A DNA stretch of 64,000 nucleotides from Symsagittifera roscoffensis (lineage: Eukaryota; Xenacoelomorpha; Acoela; Convolutidae). Where the stretch lies: positions 8,404,386 to 8,468,385 of the forward strand of contig NC_087063.1 of NCBI RefSeq assembly GCF_963678635.1, in the 5' to 3' direction. Below, piece by piece: positions 9,131 to 20,640 of the stretch. The notes under the pieces were generated by a model. That model was not told where the DNA came from. It saw only the letters and a list, made by a program, of their open reading frames with translations, and did not search any database. The translations under genes and the position numbers were made by a program. Positions within the stretch are counted from its first letter, which is position 1. The number at the start of each line of letters is the position of its first letter.

Positions 9131-12100
9131 GTGAGCTAGGCTTCACCCTCATGTTTGTCTCATGGAAAATTATATGAGTTGTTTTCGAGTTTTTTTTGGT
9201 TGTACTCCCTTCTAATTAAGTCAGTTTTCTCAGCTCAAAAGCAATTTTTTTGAACTTATAATTCTGTCTGATAGCCAGAGCAGTAAAGAAACCTGGAAAG
9301 TCGCTTTAGTGCGATGTTATCGGCAATGCTGAATGCATTTGGACTCATATTCTCACACTTTATTTATATAAAACGACCGAAAACTATAGAAACGAAGAAG
9401 CTGAATCTATTTTGGAGGTCGTTGTTTCATTTTTACCGGCCTTAACAATATTCTGGATTTAATATTTAATTACGATTCAAAATCTAAATGACAATTGTCC
9501 ATTTTTTCCTGCATGTAGTATGAATGAAAAGACCCTTTATCTGATTTAGATGCTCATACGGGCGAAGAAAAACCGACTCGCTATTTCTGCACAATGATAG
9601 TGTACGAGGACGAACGAGGTCGCCAGTCGGCTGCCGAGAAGTACGGGGGTCCCTTCGTTTTATATCGCGAATACCTCGGCGGGTTGGTTCCCCTCCTCCG
9701 AGGCGATAAGATCAGCAAAGTGCGTCCAGAATTTGTAGTCTACAACCCTCAGGAAACAAATAGTCCAGCAGTGGTTGAAGGGGGATGCTCGGTGGCTCCG
9801 GGAGGCTGCTACTTGTGTCACGATGTGGCGGGTGGATATTGTTGCGGGGCGGTGCAGAATACAGGGTTCTCAAGACAGAAATCAGGAGTCAGTTTGATGT
9901 CATCACCAGGTTAGTGAATCACAATATGCCGTGTCGCTCTATGTTATGAATTTGAATATGATAATTGTTTTTATCCAATAAAAATTGTAGCTAACTCAAG
10001 TTTTGTTTTTTCTATTTACTACTGTACATTTAGAAGTTATATCATACAGATTAGTCTATTTTAATTCACAGATTTTGGGTAAAGAAAATTTGCTGGTGGT
10101 TTTCTTGTTAAGTATCAATGAACGTTGTGAAGACACTTATTTTGGCAGGTCGTGTTAGTAAATTTTGAAAATTGTTTTGAAATTTTGACCTTTTGCAGTT
10201 TGACTTTTGGTTTTTCTAAGCTCAATTTAATTTTTAGTTGCTAAAAGGAAGGTAAATTAAGCTCTCCAATTAACCTTGAAGAAATGGTACAAAAAACCTG
10301 AGCGACTGTAAGGTTCAAGGATTTTAATTTTAGATTTCCCAGCAGTTCGGTTTTCCCAATTGATATTAATGTAATGAAACTTTTTTCTGGGGAAAACATG
10401 AATTGTCGTACTATCGTTTCTCTGCATAAAAAAGTCGATGAGCGTAGTGAAGACTGATATGGGTCGCGATGATTTTTTGTTTCGTTTTTTTTTGGAATTT
10501 TATTTTTCGCTTCTGGACTTTTGATTTCGTTATATGTACAGTTCATTTCGCACAAAACAAAAAACACGATAGACTTCTAATTTCGAGAGTCGATTTTACT
10601 CAGATTTCCCTGAGGAATAAAAAACTTTACCTATTGAAGTTGAGTCAATTTTATCATTAAACTGTCAATCAGAATTTTTTTGAAATCCAAAAGAGCTTTA
10701 ATGCCATATATTAATTTTATAAAACTCGAAAGTTTACAAAAAGGCAAAACTTCAAACACAATTATTGCGTTCATTGACACTTTTCCAGCTGGCTGTTGGC
10801 TATCATATCATTTTATAGTTTTGACTTGACGATGGCCCATCTGGCAGTCATACTGAAACGTCGAGCAGAAACTAAAGAAAATTAATTTAAAAATTTGCGC
10901 GTAAGGAATTTTATTTTGAAAAATATATTTAGACACAAAGCGATGCTTGAGTGACATCATGTGTGATGGGGATGGAAACGGAGGAGACGACAGCATAGGA
11001 ATTGCAGGAGTTGGACCTTCAGGAGGAGGAGGAGCTGGAGCTTCTGCTTCCAGGGCACCACCGGCTGGTGGCGGGGAGAGTGAGAGAGATGACGACTTCT
11101 CGCCTCTCTCGGGAGCCGAGGCTGACAGAGACGAGTCAGGATCGTCGCACCGAAGAAGGGTTAGCAAATAATTTTGCTCGTTGACCTCTTTTTATTATTC
11201 AAGCGGAGCTATCTCAAGTAGCAAATAAAAGTGCTCATATATTTGGCGTCACTGTTGTAACAAAAAAATTATATCTGGTTTACTTCTGCTGCATAGGATT
11301 ATATATATATATGTATCTGTTTTATTGTGGGTTATTTTTTAAAGGTTGTCAAGCGGCCGTGGCGCAGGTACTAGGACGTGTTACTCATAATCTCCAGGTC
11401 GGGGTTTGATTCAGGCACATATTAGATGGTTTTTTCTAAGTTTAACAATTTTTTCTCCTTTTTTGAACTTTCAAGAGCTATTTGACGTTTTTTTGTTTGT
11501 GTTTGCGAAGTTCCAGTTTCGCCTCTTTGTTTGAAGAACTTTTTTCGGGAAAGAAGACAGCAGTCGTTTTTATTCAGTTTTTAAAAATTTAATTTGCGAG
11601 TTTTCCAAGATAAGACCGAAAAACGACAATTTTTATTTGGTGATTTTGATTACTTTTTTCCAAGATGTCATAAGTTGCTTTTTTGTGCGTGTAGAAGAAG
11701 AAAAAGAAGACGAAAGGCCAGTTCCGCACTCCAGTGGACAAAGTGTCGACCAGGTGCAGAGACACGCCCTTCCCAGACAAACTACCAGAGAAGGAGCCAC
11801 TCATCGAGGTGCTGGCTAACCTGTGGGGCACCAAATTTAGGTAAGCACTAATAATGATTCGATATATGTACTGATTAGTTGAGATATGCTGGCCAAGAGA
11901 GGTTAAATATTAAAGAAGTTCATTTGATATAGCTGTTTTTTTTTGATGTTTCAACTGATCTCTTGGACCATTGTATGTAATATCTTCGAATGGTTTTTAT
12001 TGAGAATCACTGAATTTTTCAATTGATCTGCTAGGTTTTTAATAACCTGAGTTTTCAAAGTTACTTTTGAAGAAAATTGATTGTTTTATTTTGATTCCAT

Positions 12101-15100
12101 TTTGTTATCAATTTTTCTAAAGAATCTATTATTTCAGATTACACGGCATTCACCCGAATCTACCGACTGACGTAGGCTACGTGTCCTACAAGACATCCGT
12201 GCTGCACTTGCAACCTCGTCAGATGACAATCGCAATCCCTTTGCTCGATGGATCAGCCAAAAATCCAAAGTCCACTGCACTGGGAACTGTGGTGTTTCCT
12301 GGGAGTGGGAACTCACTTGTCGCTCCTCTAAGCCAACACTTGGCAGTCACAGCTCCGATCTCAACTCCTCAGGCACCCAACACAGTCCCAATTTGTCCAA
12401 GAGGTCCCCCACTTAACGTCGGCAAGGGTCCAGCGAGGGGATTCAAACCGTTTCCAGGAGCTACAAGTGGCGCCCATTTTGGAAACCAGTCATCAATAGA
12501 AGATAATGATAGACAGTCTGCGAGTGTCATGCATCCAACTGCGAGACCCTTGGGACCTCTAGGCTTACGACAGTCTTTAAATGATAGGCCACCTCAGTTG
12601 AATCACCCGTTGAATAATGCGTCTAGTCTCTATGCTTTGCAGTACCATTTTCTAGCCAGGCAGCAGCAGATGCAACGAGCCAGTGCAAACCAGTCGGAGG
12701 CTGTTCTGTCACCGGAGTACGGAAGCGACGAGGAGATAATGGAACAAAGAGGTACGTTTACGGAAACTCATTCTCTATATGCTTGAAGTAGGGGCCGATC
12801 TAGGATTTTTCGAACTGGGTAGATTTTCAAAAAACGATTGAAACGCTTTTATGGGTCGACTAACTTAAATTATGCACCGCAGGAAAAATTTGGGAAAAGT
12901 GTCATTTTATGTCTTTAAAATCATAGCTGAAGTTGTTGGCTGGATTGGAATGTTTTCATCAGTTATATGACAAAATTTGCTCTATGGTGGCCATTCAAAA
13001 AGTATTTTTCAATGTCTTACTTAGTTTATCGCTAGATTTTTGAAAAAGAAATTGTAATTCAGGAGTTATTGATAGTGACAGATAAATAGTTTGATGTCTT
13101 CAAGCTTCCTTTTTTGGCGCGTTGAGTTTAATCATTGATTAACATTATTACTATAATGAAGTCAGGTGGTATCAAGTTGAATTATATTGTACCTAGAGCC
13201 AATAGTTTTCATGTTTAGTGATCCAAGCAGTGACGTCTGTGAAGTCAGGAAAACCGCTGGAAGTTGCAGCTGCAGTTGCGTCAGTGCTCACAAACAGAAG
13301 TGACGATCCGGTGGTGTCGCCGATGCAAAGATGTCCCAAGCACCCTGTTGTACCTCTCATACCTCAAAACAGACATCAGGAGAACTCCTCTGCGAACTCA
13401 TCCATGCCCCAGATGCACTCTCAGCAAAATCCACATGATATGAGAATGTTCTCGAATGTTTTCAATCCAAATATGCAACCGGCAAACTACCCAAGTTTCC
13501 CATCTCATTTACATGTTTCGGGCCAGCAGTGCACGAATTTGGCGCACATTCAAAACCGATCCATGGCTGCACCACAATGTTTTGTCTCGCCAGGGTGTCA
13601 CAAGCCGACGTTGAATAAACCGAACCCAAATGCAAACAGCAGCGTTGCTTTTATGCAACGAGAAGAGACGTGCTGTCGACCACGGCCGCAATTCACAGTC
13701 AGACCCAAAAGTTGTTTCGCAGGAGGCGGAGTCCATAGTCGATCGTGTTCGAACTCAGCGTCGACCAGTGCAAATAATATGTTCCTGAGTTTGCCCCCTG
13801 TGCAACCTCCACCTTTGGCCCATAAACCGCCAATAACGGGACCCAACGTAGCTTCGAATATTTGTCGAAGTGACGACGACTCGGCCGAAAGTGGGACAGA
13901 TCTGCAATGCAGCAGTAGCAACGCGGAGAACAGCCGACCTTCCTCAAGTAGACAACAGTCAATTCAGAACGCATGTTCAAACAGGCCTGCAAGCTGTGCT
14001 TTGCCTGTGGAGTCCAACACTGAACAGAGATCATTAGGAATGGACAATGGTTCTGGAGAGTCGAAGCCTTCGGAGGCACAGTCGACGTCGGCAATCAATT
14101 TCGCCAATGCGAATACAACAGACTCGCATTACGCTGCTGTGCAGTCTACGTCGTCGAGTACGAATGATAACTGTTTCTTATCTCCGCATAATTTGTTCAC
14201 ATGTTTCCATCATACTCCGAGTGATTCAAATGCCAGTTCCAGCTTGTACCAGTCTATTCCCTACTACAGAACTAAGTCTTGTCCTCCGACAAATCAGAAC
14301 AGCATTGACAATAGTACCACTCCACAAAGTATGTCACTGCAAACAAGCCAAGCAATGAGCGGCCATTCTATTAGTGGTGCTTCGTCTAGTCACCAACAGC
14401 CAAGTAATACACCGATATCTTGTCGTCAGGAGGCAGCGGTGAGGAGTAAATTGGGTCTAATGAGTCTAGCGCCACCAGCCGCAGCGTTCGGCGGATCACC
14501 CGACCGCAATCACGCCAGAACCCAGTCGTGGTCAGTGGGGGGATCGAACCCGAGTTCAGCCAATCAGAATAGGAAACATAGCCCAAGTAGTCGCGGCGCG
14601 GGGCCGCATCCTTCCGGATCAGGAAGCCAGTATAATTTGTGCAATAATAAATCGGCCAATATTGGAGACACTTCGGATAGTGAGTGTTATCTGAGCGGAG
14701 ACGAAGCTGCGGGTGGCGCCGTAGTGATAGCAAATCCTGAAATCAGACGCAGACAGGTAAGGTTCTTACCAAGTGCATAAGTGCAAAATTTTTCTGCAAG
14801 CTTGTCTCGTTACATACATTCAAATCCTTTCTGAATTGAAATTGGTTAATTTAAAGGGCAGAAATTGAGTTGTAAAAAGGAAGGTTTGTTAGTTTTCAAA
14901 ACGTGGATGTGCTTTAGATGCGGAAATTCCGGAAGCTGCCACGGAAGCCGGAGAATCTTCCGAAGCGGTCGGAGAAGGAGGAGTTTGTGATGTTGAACAA
15001 GTCGCCGATCTGGAACGAGAGCACCCAAGTCTACCAACTGGACTTCGGAGGCAGGGTCACCCAGGAGTCGGCCAAGAACTTTCAAATTGAACACAGCAAA

Positions 15101-16042
15101 GACCAGGTCCAATCAATCGTTATTGTGGTTTTAGTGTAAAGAGCGACGAATCTTCCTTTATTTGGCTGGATTAGTTATTTTTTTCAGGACAAATATTTTA
15201 CAAACGAGCATTGTGTTATGTTGGAGTATATTTTTTCAATTCAACTCGCATAAAATGGTGATCATTTTGTTAGAAACGTGTGCTGCCAAGTATTGGCAGT
15301 TTAATATCATATGTTCTCCCCTCTATCAGCGGCTAGCGTTTCGGTTCTTTAAACTTCAGTAGCACAGTTGTGTAGGGCAAGTGACTTGGATTCTTGAGGC
15401 CTATGCTGCGACTCCCGTAGAGGGCATTTATGTGTTTTCTGCCTTTTTCTTTCTTTTTATTTTTTTCTTTCTTTCTTTAACGTGATATGTTTAACGTGAT
15501 ATTTCTTTCTTTGAAATTTTCAATAAAAGATTTTTTTGTTCATCGACACTTTTCCAACTTTATGTCGCCAAGTTCAACTAAAGCACGAATTCTTTTGACG
15601 AGTGAAATCTAATTTTAATTTTTAATTCCAACAGTACGCGAGCAAACGTGGGGAAAAACGAGACTTTCATTCTTGTTTGAAAACTAGATTTTTAATTTTC
15701 AAATGTCCCAGCCCATTAATGAATGTACTTATTGATCTAGTTTTCTCAAATTAGGTCAATTTTTATCTAAAATGGGACATGACTGGAGATTTTTTAAATT
15801 CGAAGGCACCACAAACGATATTATTTTTCATATTTTTCAACACCTATATTGGCGACCATGAAAAAGTGGCAGACGATAGGACTTCAACTTTTAAAAGACT
15901 GTTTCAAAGAGTGTTATTTGTCTAGGTTCTGCAATTTGGGCGGATAGATGACAACGCTTACACGTTGGATTTCCAGACACCTTTCTCAGCTCTTCAGGCA
16001 TTCGGAATTGCTCTTGCAAATGTGACCCAGCGACTCAAATAA
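9067..16042 (+). CDS. TULP4: TULP4 (tubby-like protein 4 / Tusp), 3' eight exons, 5' end outside the window
   Basis: Eight exons with matching splice phases encode 1,084 residues ending in TAA (16040-16042): 9067-9130, 9550-9909, 10933-11159, 11695-11840, 12138-12751, 13219-14756, 14918-15106, 15926-16042. Diagnostic motifs are [18 protein letters not shown] (exon 2), [16 protein letters not shown] (exon 4), [15 protein letters not shown] (exon 5), [18 protein letters not shown] (exon 7) and [10 protein letters not shown] at the C terminus. As in TULP4, the tubby domain is split, here by about 700 residues of Ser/Asn/Pro-rich, probably disordered sequence. Family members carry N-terminal WD40 repeats and a SOCS box and are thought to act as substrate adaptors for cullin-RING ubiquitin ligases. 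No WD40 exon is visible in the window, and exon 1 starts in phase 0 after a splice acceptor, so they lie to the left. TULP4 is favoured over TUB/TULP1-3 by the split domain and the LGGLVP region. Confidence 0.95.
9550..9909 (+). CDS. TULP4: TULP4-like exon 2 in window
   Basis: Acceptor TGATTTAG, donor CAG|GTTAGT; 360 nt, phase 1 to 1. It carries the conserved [18 protein letters not shown] and RPEFVVYNP block found between SOCS box and tubby domain in TULP4, then a Cys-rich stretch ([16 protein letters not shown]) that I do not recognise from the family. Confidence 0.92.
10110..10700. repeat. Dispersed repeat family A, two adjacent copies
   Basis: Copies start near 10119 (AATGAACGTTGTGAAGACAC) and 10435 (CGATGAGCGTAGTGAAGACT) and share CGACTTCTAATTT-like and CCTATTGAAGTTGA-like segments with 8103-8410. 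They lie in the TULP4 intron between exons 2 and 3. Confidence 0.55.
10933..11159 (+). CDS. TULP4: TULP4-like exon 3 in window
   Basis: Acceptor TATATTTAG, donor AGG|GTTAGC; 227 nt, phase 1 to 0. It encodes an Asp/Gly/Ser-rich linker with [10 protein letters not shown] and a basic end (SSHRRR). Low complexity; assigned by phase and position. Confidence 0.85.
11170..11425 (+). repeat. SINE-like repeat with tRNA(Met)-like segment
   Basis: The segment 11356-11418 (GTGGCGCAGGTACTAGGACG ... ACTCATAAT ... AGGTCGGGGTTTGATTC) looks like a decayed tRNA: A-box-like GTGGCGCAGG, a CAT anticodon position and B-box-like GGTTTGATTC. The sequence before it (AGCAAATAAAAGTGCTCATA) is shared with 19150-19190 and 20345-20375, each also followed by a tRNA-like stretch. 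Too diverged to be a functional tRNA gene. Confidence 0.5.
11695..11840 (+). CDS. TULP4: TULP4-like exon 4 (start of tubby domain)
   Basis: Acceptor GTGTAG, donor GTAAGC; 146 nt, phase 0 to 2. It opens with a Lys-rich run and ends with [20 protein letters not shown], the beginning of the tubby domain. Confidence 0.93.
12138..12751 (+). CDS. TULP4: TULP4-like exon 5 (tubby N-terminal half, linker)
   Basis: Acceptor ATTTCAG, donor GTACGT; 614 nt, phase 2 to 1. [20 protein letters not shown] followed by [10 protein letters not shown] is the family signature. The rest is a Pro/Asn/Gln/Ser-rich linker with no domain. Confidence 0.95.
13219..14756 (+). CDS. TULP4: TULP4-like exon 6 (large disordered linker)
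   Basis: Acceptor ATGTTTAG, donor CAG|GTAAGG; 1,538 nt open throughout, phase 1 to 0. It encodes about 513 residues rich in Ser, Asn, Gln and Pro, ending in an acidic [15 protein letters not shown] motif that recalls the SGDE-type acidic patch before the C-terminal tubby part of TULP4. Confidence 0.94.
14918..15106 (+). CDS. TULP4: TULP4-like exon 7 (tubby C-terminal part)
   Basis: Acceptor TGCTTTAG; the donor CAG|GTCCAA is weak, but the phase and protein continuity across it are exact. 189 nt, phase 0 to 0. It encodes a Lys/Arg-rich lead-in, then [17 protein letters not shown] and [13 protein letters not shown]. Confidence 0.94.
15540..15870. repeat. Dispersed repeat family A, copy in the last TULP4 intron
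   Basis: Shares ATTGATCTAGTTTTCTCAAA and TTAGGTCAATTTTTATC with copies at 8360-8400 and 60080-60110. Preceded by a decayed tRNA-like segment at 15358-15430. Confidence 0.5.
15926..16042 (+). CDS. TULP4: TULP4-like terminal exon 8
   Basis: Acceptor TTGTCTAG; encodes [20 protein letters not shown], then [18 protein letters not shown] and TAA. This is the end of the tubby domain, where the family normally terminates. The first AATAAA downstream is at 17190, inside a tandem duplication. Confidence 0.96.
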   Translation, partial: VLQFGRIDDNAYTLDFQTPFSALQAFGIALANVTQRLK

Positions 16043-17151
16043 TTCAGTGCGGAACTAGGGAAATACAAACGGATGAAAACGGCGAGGCACAATATTCGAA
16101 CGGAACCCATCATTTTCCGAACAGAACTAACTCTATTCCTTATGATCCTCGAAATATGATGATTTTCACCGAGTCATTTACGCAATCAATTGATGCCAAT
16201 TCTAACAAAAGTAGATTGAAATCTACTCATATTTTTTTGATTTTCAAGACCAGCATTCCCAGACTGACAATACTCGAGAGATTGCTAATATTGTTGATTC
16301 GTGGATTCGTTTCACATTTGCGAAAGCAAGTGTTTTGTATGATTTGAAAATACTCGCTGTTAAAAGGAGTTACTGGTCTTGATAATCGTAGATACTATAT
16401 AATTCAACAATTTTTGCTGTTAATTAGCGACCCGATTAGTTAGTTTTCTATAAGTATAGTTTCGATAAATTATGTCTCGATAAGTAAGCATGCTATGATA
16501 TATGTTATTTTGGCAACTTTGATCCAACGAATTTGGAGTGATTTTGGAAAAGTTGATTTGTACACTTAATGTACTATTCCTCTTTAAAGCTTGCATCGTT
16601 CTGCTACTTTAGTTGTTTTTTATTGATGTTTTCGTGCAAAATACCATAGTACGCAACCTCTAATATCATTTTATCATCCAAAACTTATAAGTAATCCTGA
16701 ATAGTTTTAGTTAAATGTTAATTAACTTTTAAATGGAATCTTCTCAAAGCTAGTGACAGATTTTACTCCTGGTTATAAATATAATTGAGTTTAGCTAAGT
16801 TTTTGGTATAAACATCCAATTGCTATGTTATATATTCAGTTAAAAGATTTTTTTGAAAAAGATACTTTGTAGATATATCAGAAATTGAACAGGTGACCCT
16901 CGTGTCTCGGCGGACATCGAATAGTTTTTTATAACTAAAAAGTTTAGAAAACAAATTTTGACACTTTTCGCGCGACTTTATTTCTACTTCAGAGAAAGCT
17001 CACAAGATGTTGTCATATTAAAGTCTTTTCAGTCATAATTTTTCTGATCGAGAAAAACCAATTTCAGAAAGTTTCGCTTTACTGGCTGCTTTTCAACGAG
17101 AAGCTGTTCGTCATATAAAGTTCACTACATTATTTTTATCGAACTGCGAGG

Positions 17152-17315
17152 TTTATTTTAATTCATCCTGCTACTCCAAGAAAAATCTAAATAAACAACT
17201 AAAAAACTGGTCGGAGCATTTTGTGCAACTTGTTTTATTTTAATTCATCCTGCTACTCCAAGAAAAATCTAAATAAACAACTAAAAAACTGGTCGGAGCA
17301 TTTTGTGCAACTTGT
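17152..17315. repeat. Tandem duplication, 82-bp unit, two copies
   Basis: An 82-bp unit starting TTTATTTTAATTCATCCTGC is present twice (17152-17233, 17234-17315) with no visible difference, so the duplication is recent. Each copy contains an AATAAA hexamer (17190 and 17272). Confidence 0.93.
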
Positions 17316-19059
17316 TCAGCAAATCAGATTAAGGTGTCTTAAATAGATAGCTGATTTTTTTTTAATGAACTAAATTTCTGTAAATTTTGTGAAGCTTCAG
17401 CCGCAGTTCGAAGCATTACATTAAAGGTTGCTAATCTAGCTACACGTTGTTTGGACCAATATGTTCGGTCTAATTTATTTTGCATCAATTCGATTAGCCG
17501 GTTTAATATTGCGCGAAATAATTGAAAAGTGCGAAGTTGTGTAGAGTTAAAAAATGGGAAAACTTTATACTCCCATAATTTTGTGAACTATCTTTAATCT
17601 TTAGATAAGCAAGGTTAATGCAACCGGGTAGTTGAATATGTAAAAAACAATTATCTAAATCAGTTGAATTTTATGATCAACATTTTGGCTATTTGTAAAG
17701 TATTTTAAGTTAGTATCACTGAAAACTGTTTTTAAGTTTAAAAGAACAAAGAGGCTTTCACTCTATAGATTTCGATGATTTTTTGTCAGGAGCTATCAAA
17801 ACTATTTCTTCGCCTTTTTTTTGATTTTTTGTGCGTTTTGTTTTGTGATTTGGGTTTCAGTTCACTTACTACCCTTTTTTCCCCCATAGACAACCTTGTA
17901 TACAGGACTCATGGTACTCGTCGTGTACCTTAGTTCATTATGAATTCAACGTTTGTAGTGTCTCGTGCACATTAAGCCTGTTGGTTACGAATACGCCCGG
18001 GACGGCAAAGGTCCTGGGCTCAAATCTGACTAGGGTCAGTTTTTTTTCAAACGGTAAAGATTCAGATTCAAAAAAATTTCGGCCAAGAATTTGTCTGCTT
18101 ATGTTTTGTCGGCTTGGTTGCCACATCTGGAATCGTTTATTTAAGCTAAAAATAAATTTCACTGTAGTTGCTTTTAGCATTTTAAAATCCGGCCGAATCG
18201 ATATTTGCTTTTCACAGTGGTTGTAATTTCAGCAGCTCGATATGTTAGCATTTCACTTTTTTTCATTTGTATTTTTTATCGGCTTAATAGTTCTCGGCAC
18301 AAAAAATATTGACTAAGTGGCCTCTTATTGCGTCGTTTGGTAGTTATGAATAACCGTTTGGTAATGAGTTAAAACTCAACAAACCATCCGGTGCATCTGG
18401 CGTAGAGGTAAAACAACAGATCAAGACGGTAAAGGCTTGCGGTTAGAATCCGGCCGGGACCTTTATTTGGCGAGCTAGAGTTTTTGTGCTTTTTCTGGTT
18501 ATCGTCCGTCTTTTTGTCGGCTTGGTTCCTGTAACTCGATGTTTCAGCTTCATTCCATGTTGCTGTAACCCCCATGCTTGAGACGACAAACGCCGGAGTT
18601 CGATTCCAGTTGACACCTGTTTTTTTTTTGCAAATAGAAAGTTTTGGCTAATTTAAATTATTGTCTGTCCGCTTTTTTGTCTGCTTAGTTCCGCAGAAAA
18701 AAAACATTTTTGAAAACTTGCCTTCCAAAAGCCTTCCTAAAGCTCTTTGTAGAGTTTCCAACGGTGCAGGCAATTTTTTATCCGGATTTTTTGTATCAAT
18801 TTTTTTTGAAAAAACAAAGGATTGTATAAATGATTTTTTTTAGTTTCCTTTTCCATTTGATTTTAATCATAGTCATTCTTAATTGTATCGCAAGTGGCGC
18901 GAAGCTCAGCTTTGCTTCTAAATTGAAGTTGAAATCCACTATTTCATTAAAAAATTATCATAAAAAGTACTTTAAATTTGAATAGCTTCACTGTGGTAGA
19001 AATATTTCTTTGTAAGTCGGAAAATTAAAGTTTTTTCAATTGTAATTTTCTGGTTTCTT

Positions 19060-19430
19060 TTTTGTCTTACGCTTTTCCAATCTTCTGTGGGCTATATTTA
19101 CGCTAGCGAGCGAGCAGCTAGTGTTTTTGTACGAACCTTCTTTTTTCTAACCTATCTAGCAAATAAAATGTTCATTAAAAGTGTTCACTTCTGTGCCTTT
19201 TTGCTATAATCACGATCTGTAACACTAAATTTCATAGCATCTGTTCTGGTCTTCATTTGTGGCTTCAGTTTGTGAAGGATTAAGAGTCCGTTGTTGAGTG
19301 GTTAGTGCGTGAAACGCATAATTTCTATGTCGCAGTTGGTCATGTTCTAGAGCTAGAAGTAGGTTTTTCATTAAATCAGTTGGCTTGAAATGTTGGGCTG
19401 TGTTGAACGTGTAAGTAGATATGCAGTAAG
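19060..19430 (+). repeat. SINE-like repeat B, copy 1
   Basis: Shares with 20290-20640 the ordered blocks GCAAATAAAA..TTCATTA, ATAATCAC(G/A)ATCTG, CATCTGTT and a tRNA-like GTGGTTAGTG..TATGTCGC stretch. The latter (from about 19285) resembles a degenerate tRNA with an A-box. Confidence 0.5.
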
Positions 19431-20289
19431 TAATCATTAATCAGTTTTATAAAAACAACACACAGATGCTTTCGCAATTTTGAATTTGAACTGCGGTAAC
19501 TGATGATTTTGGCTGGTAATTTTGAGCATCTAACGCTTCAAAAAAATTAATATGTATCTAATCAAACTTTTGATTACTCTGCTTTATTATGGAAAAATGA
19601 GTTTGATATACTTACGATCAGGCGAGGATAGAATTGAATTTTTATGGGGTTTCCGCTTTCCTCTCTAAAATAATTTAAATTGTTCTGTTCAAATTTATTA
19701 CGTATCAAATGTCTCAAAAACAATTTTTGCATTGATTTGTATTTTTTTAAATTCTCCTTATTTTTGAACTAAATGCTGATTGATACAACAAGCAAGTAGT
19801 CTAGAATTCGCTAGAAAAAAGCTCTCCTATTGAGAATAAATTGTTTGATGATGAGTAAGTTGTTCATGCATTATGGACCAGTTTCTTTTTAAACCGGATT
19901 TCGAAGACATTGACGGAAAATTCATGGTGGGTGCTTTGGTGTTTTTCTTTAAGTTTTAGTTGAAACGTCCCAAAACTTTTTAAGTCTCTGAGCCAAAATT
20001 TCAAAAACATATATCTGTTTTGCAATCATGAAGTGAAGTAATGAGGATTTGAAAGTTGGCAACTAGTGATAATTATTACACGCTATTCAATTTTGAATGG
20101 TAATATTTGATTTAAACCATCTAGAAATCATTTGTTATAAATCAAGACTACTGCTACATTCAAGCAAAATCTAGAATGTTTCAAATCTACTTTAAGGCCA
20201 ATTAAAAAGCTCTTGACTGAAACATTGATAAATTCATGAAAACTAAAAAAAGTTTCCCTACTTTATAAAAAAAGAACATTGCAATGTTC

Positions 20290-20640
20290 CAAAAGACTTG
20301 CCTTATTTACACCTGCGAGCGTTAGTGTGTTAGTATGAACCGTCTATTTTTTAAAACTTAACTCGCAAATAAAAGGGTTCATTATTTGGTGGCAAAATGT
20401 TCATAGCTTGGTGGCACTTTTGAAATAATCACAATCTGCAGCATTCGAAATCTAATATCATCTGTTTTCTGCTTTATTTGAGGCTAGTTTTTGTCAGTAA
20501 TGAAGCAGCCATGGTTTAGTGGTTAGTGAGTTAGACGCACATTCTTATGTCGCCGTAGTTCGCAGATCGTATTGAGACCTTGCCGAATTTTTACTAAATC
20601 GAGGCTTATTTCTATTTTTTCTTATTGCACTGTATAGAGC
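20290..20640 (+). repeat. SINE-like repeat B, copy 2
   Basis: Partner of 19060-19430. The tRNA-like part at 20506-20580 starts GCAGCCATGGTTTAGTGGTT and contains the B-box-like AGTTCGCAGATC. Confidence 0.5.

Noticed and set aside
11356-11418. Functional tRNA(Met) gene
   Set aside because: The acceptor stem does not pair and the T-arm is degraded; better explained as a SINE head.
19873-19926. Short ATG frame MDQFLFKPDFEDIDGKFM before a GTGGGT donor
   Set aside because: It looks codon-like, but no compatible downstream exon was found and the context is repeat-rich.
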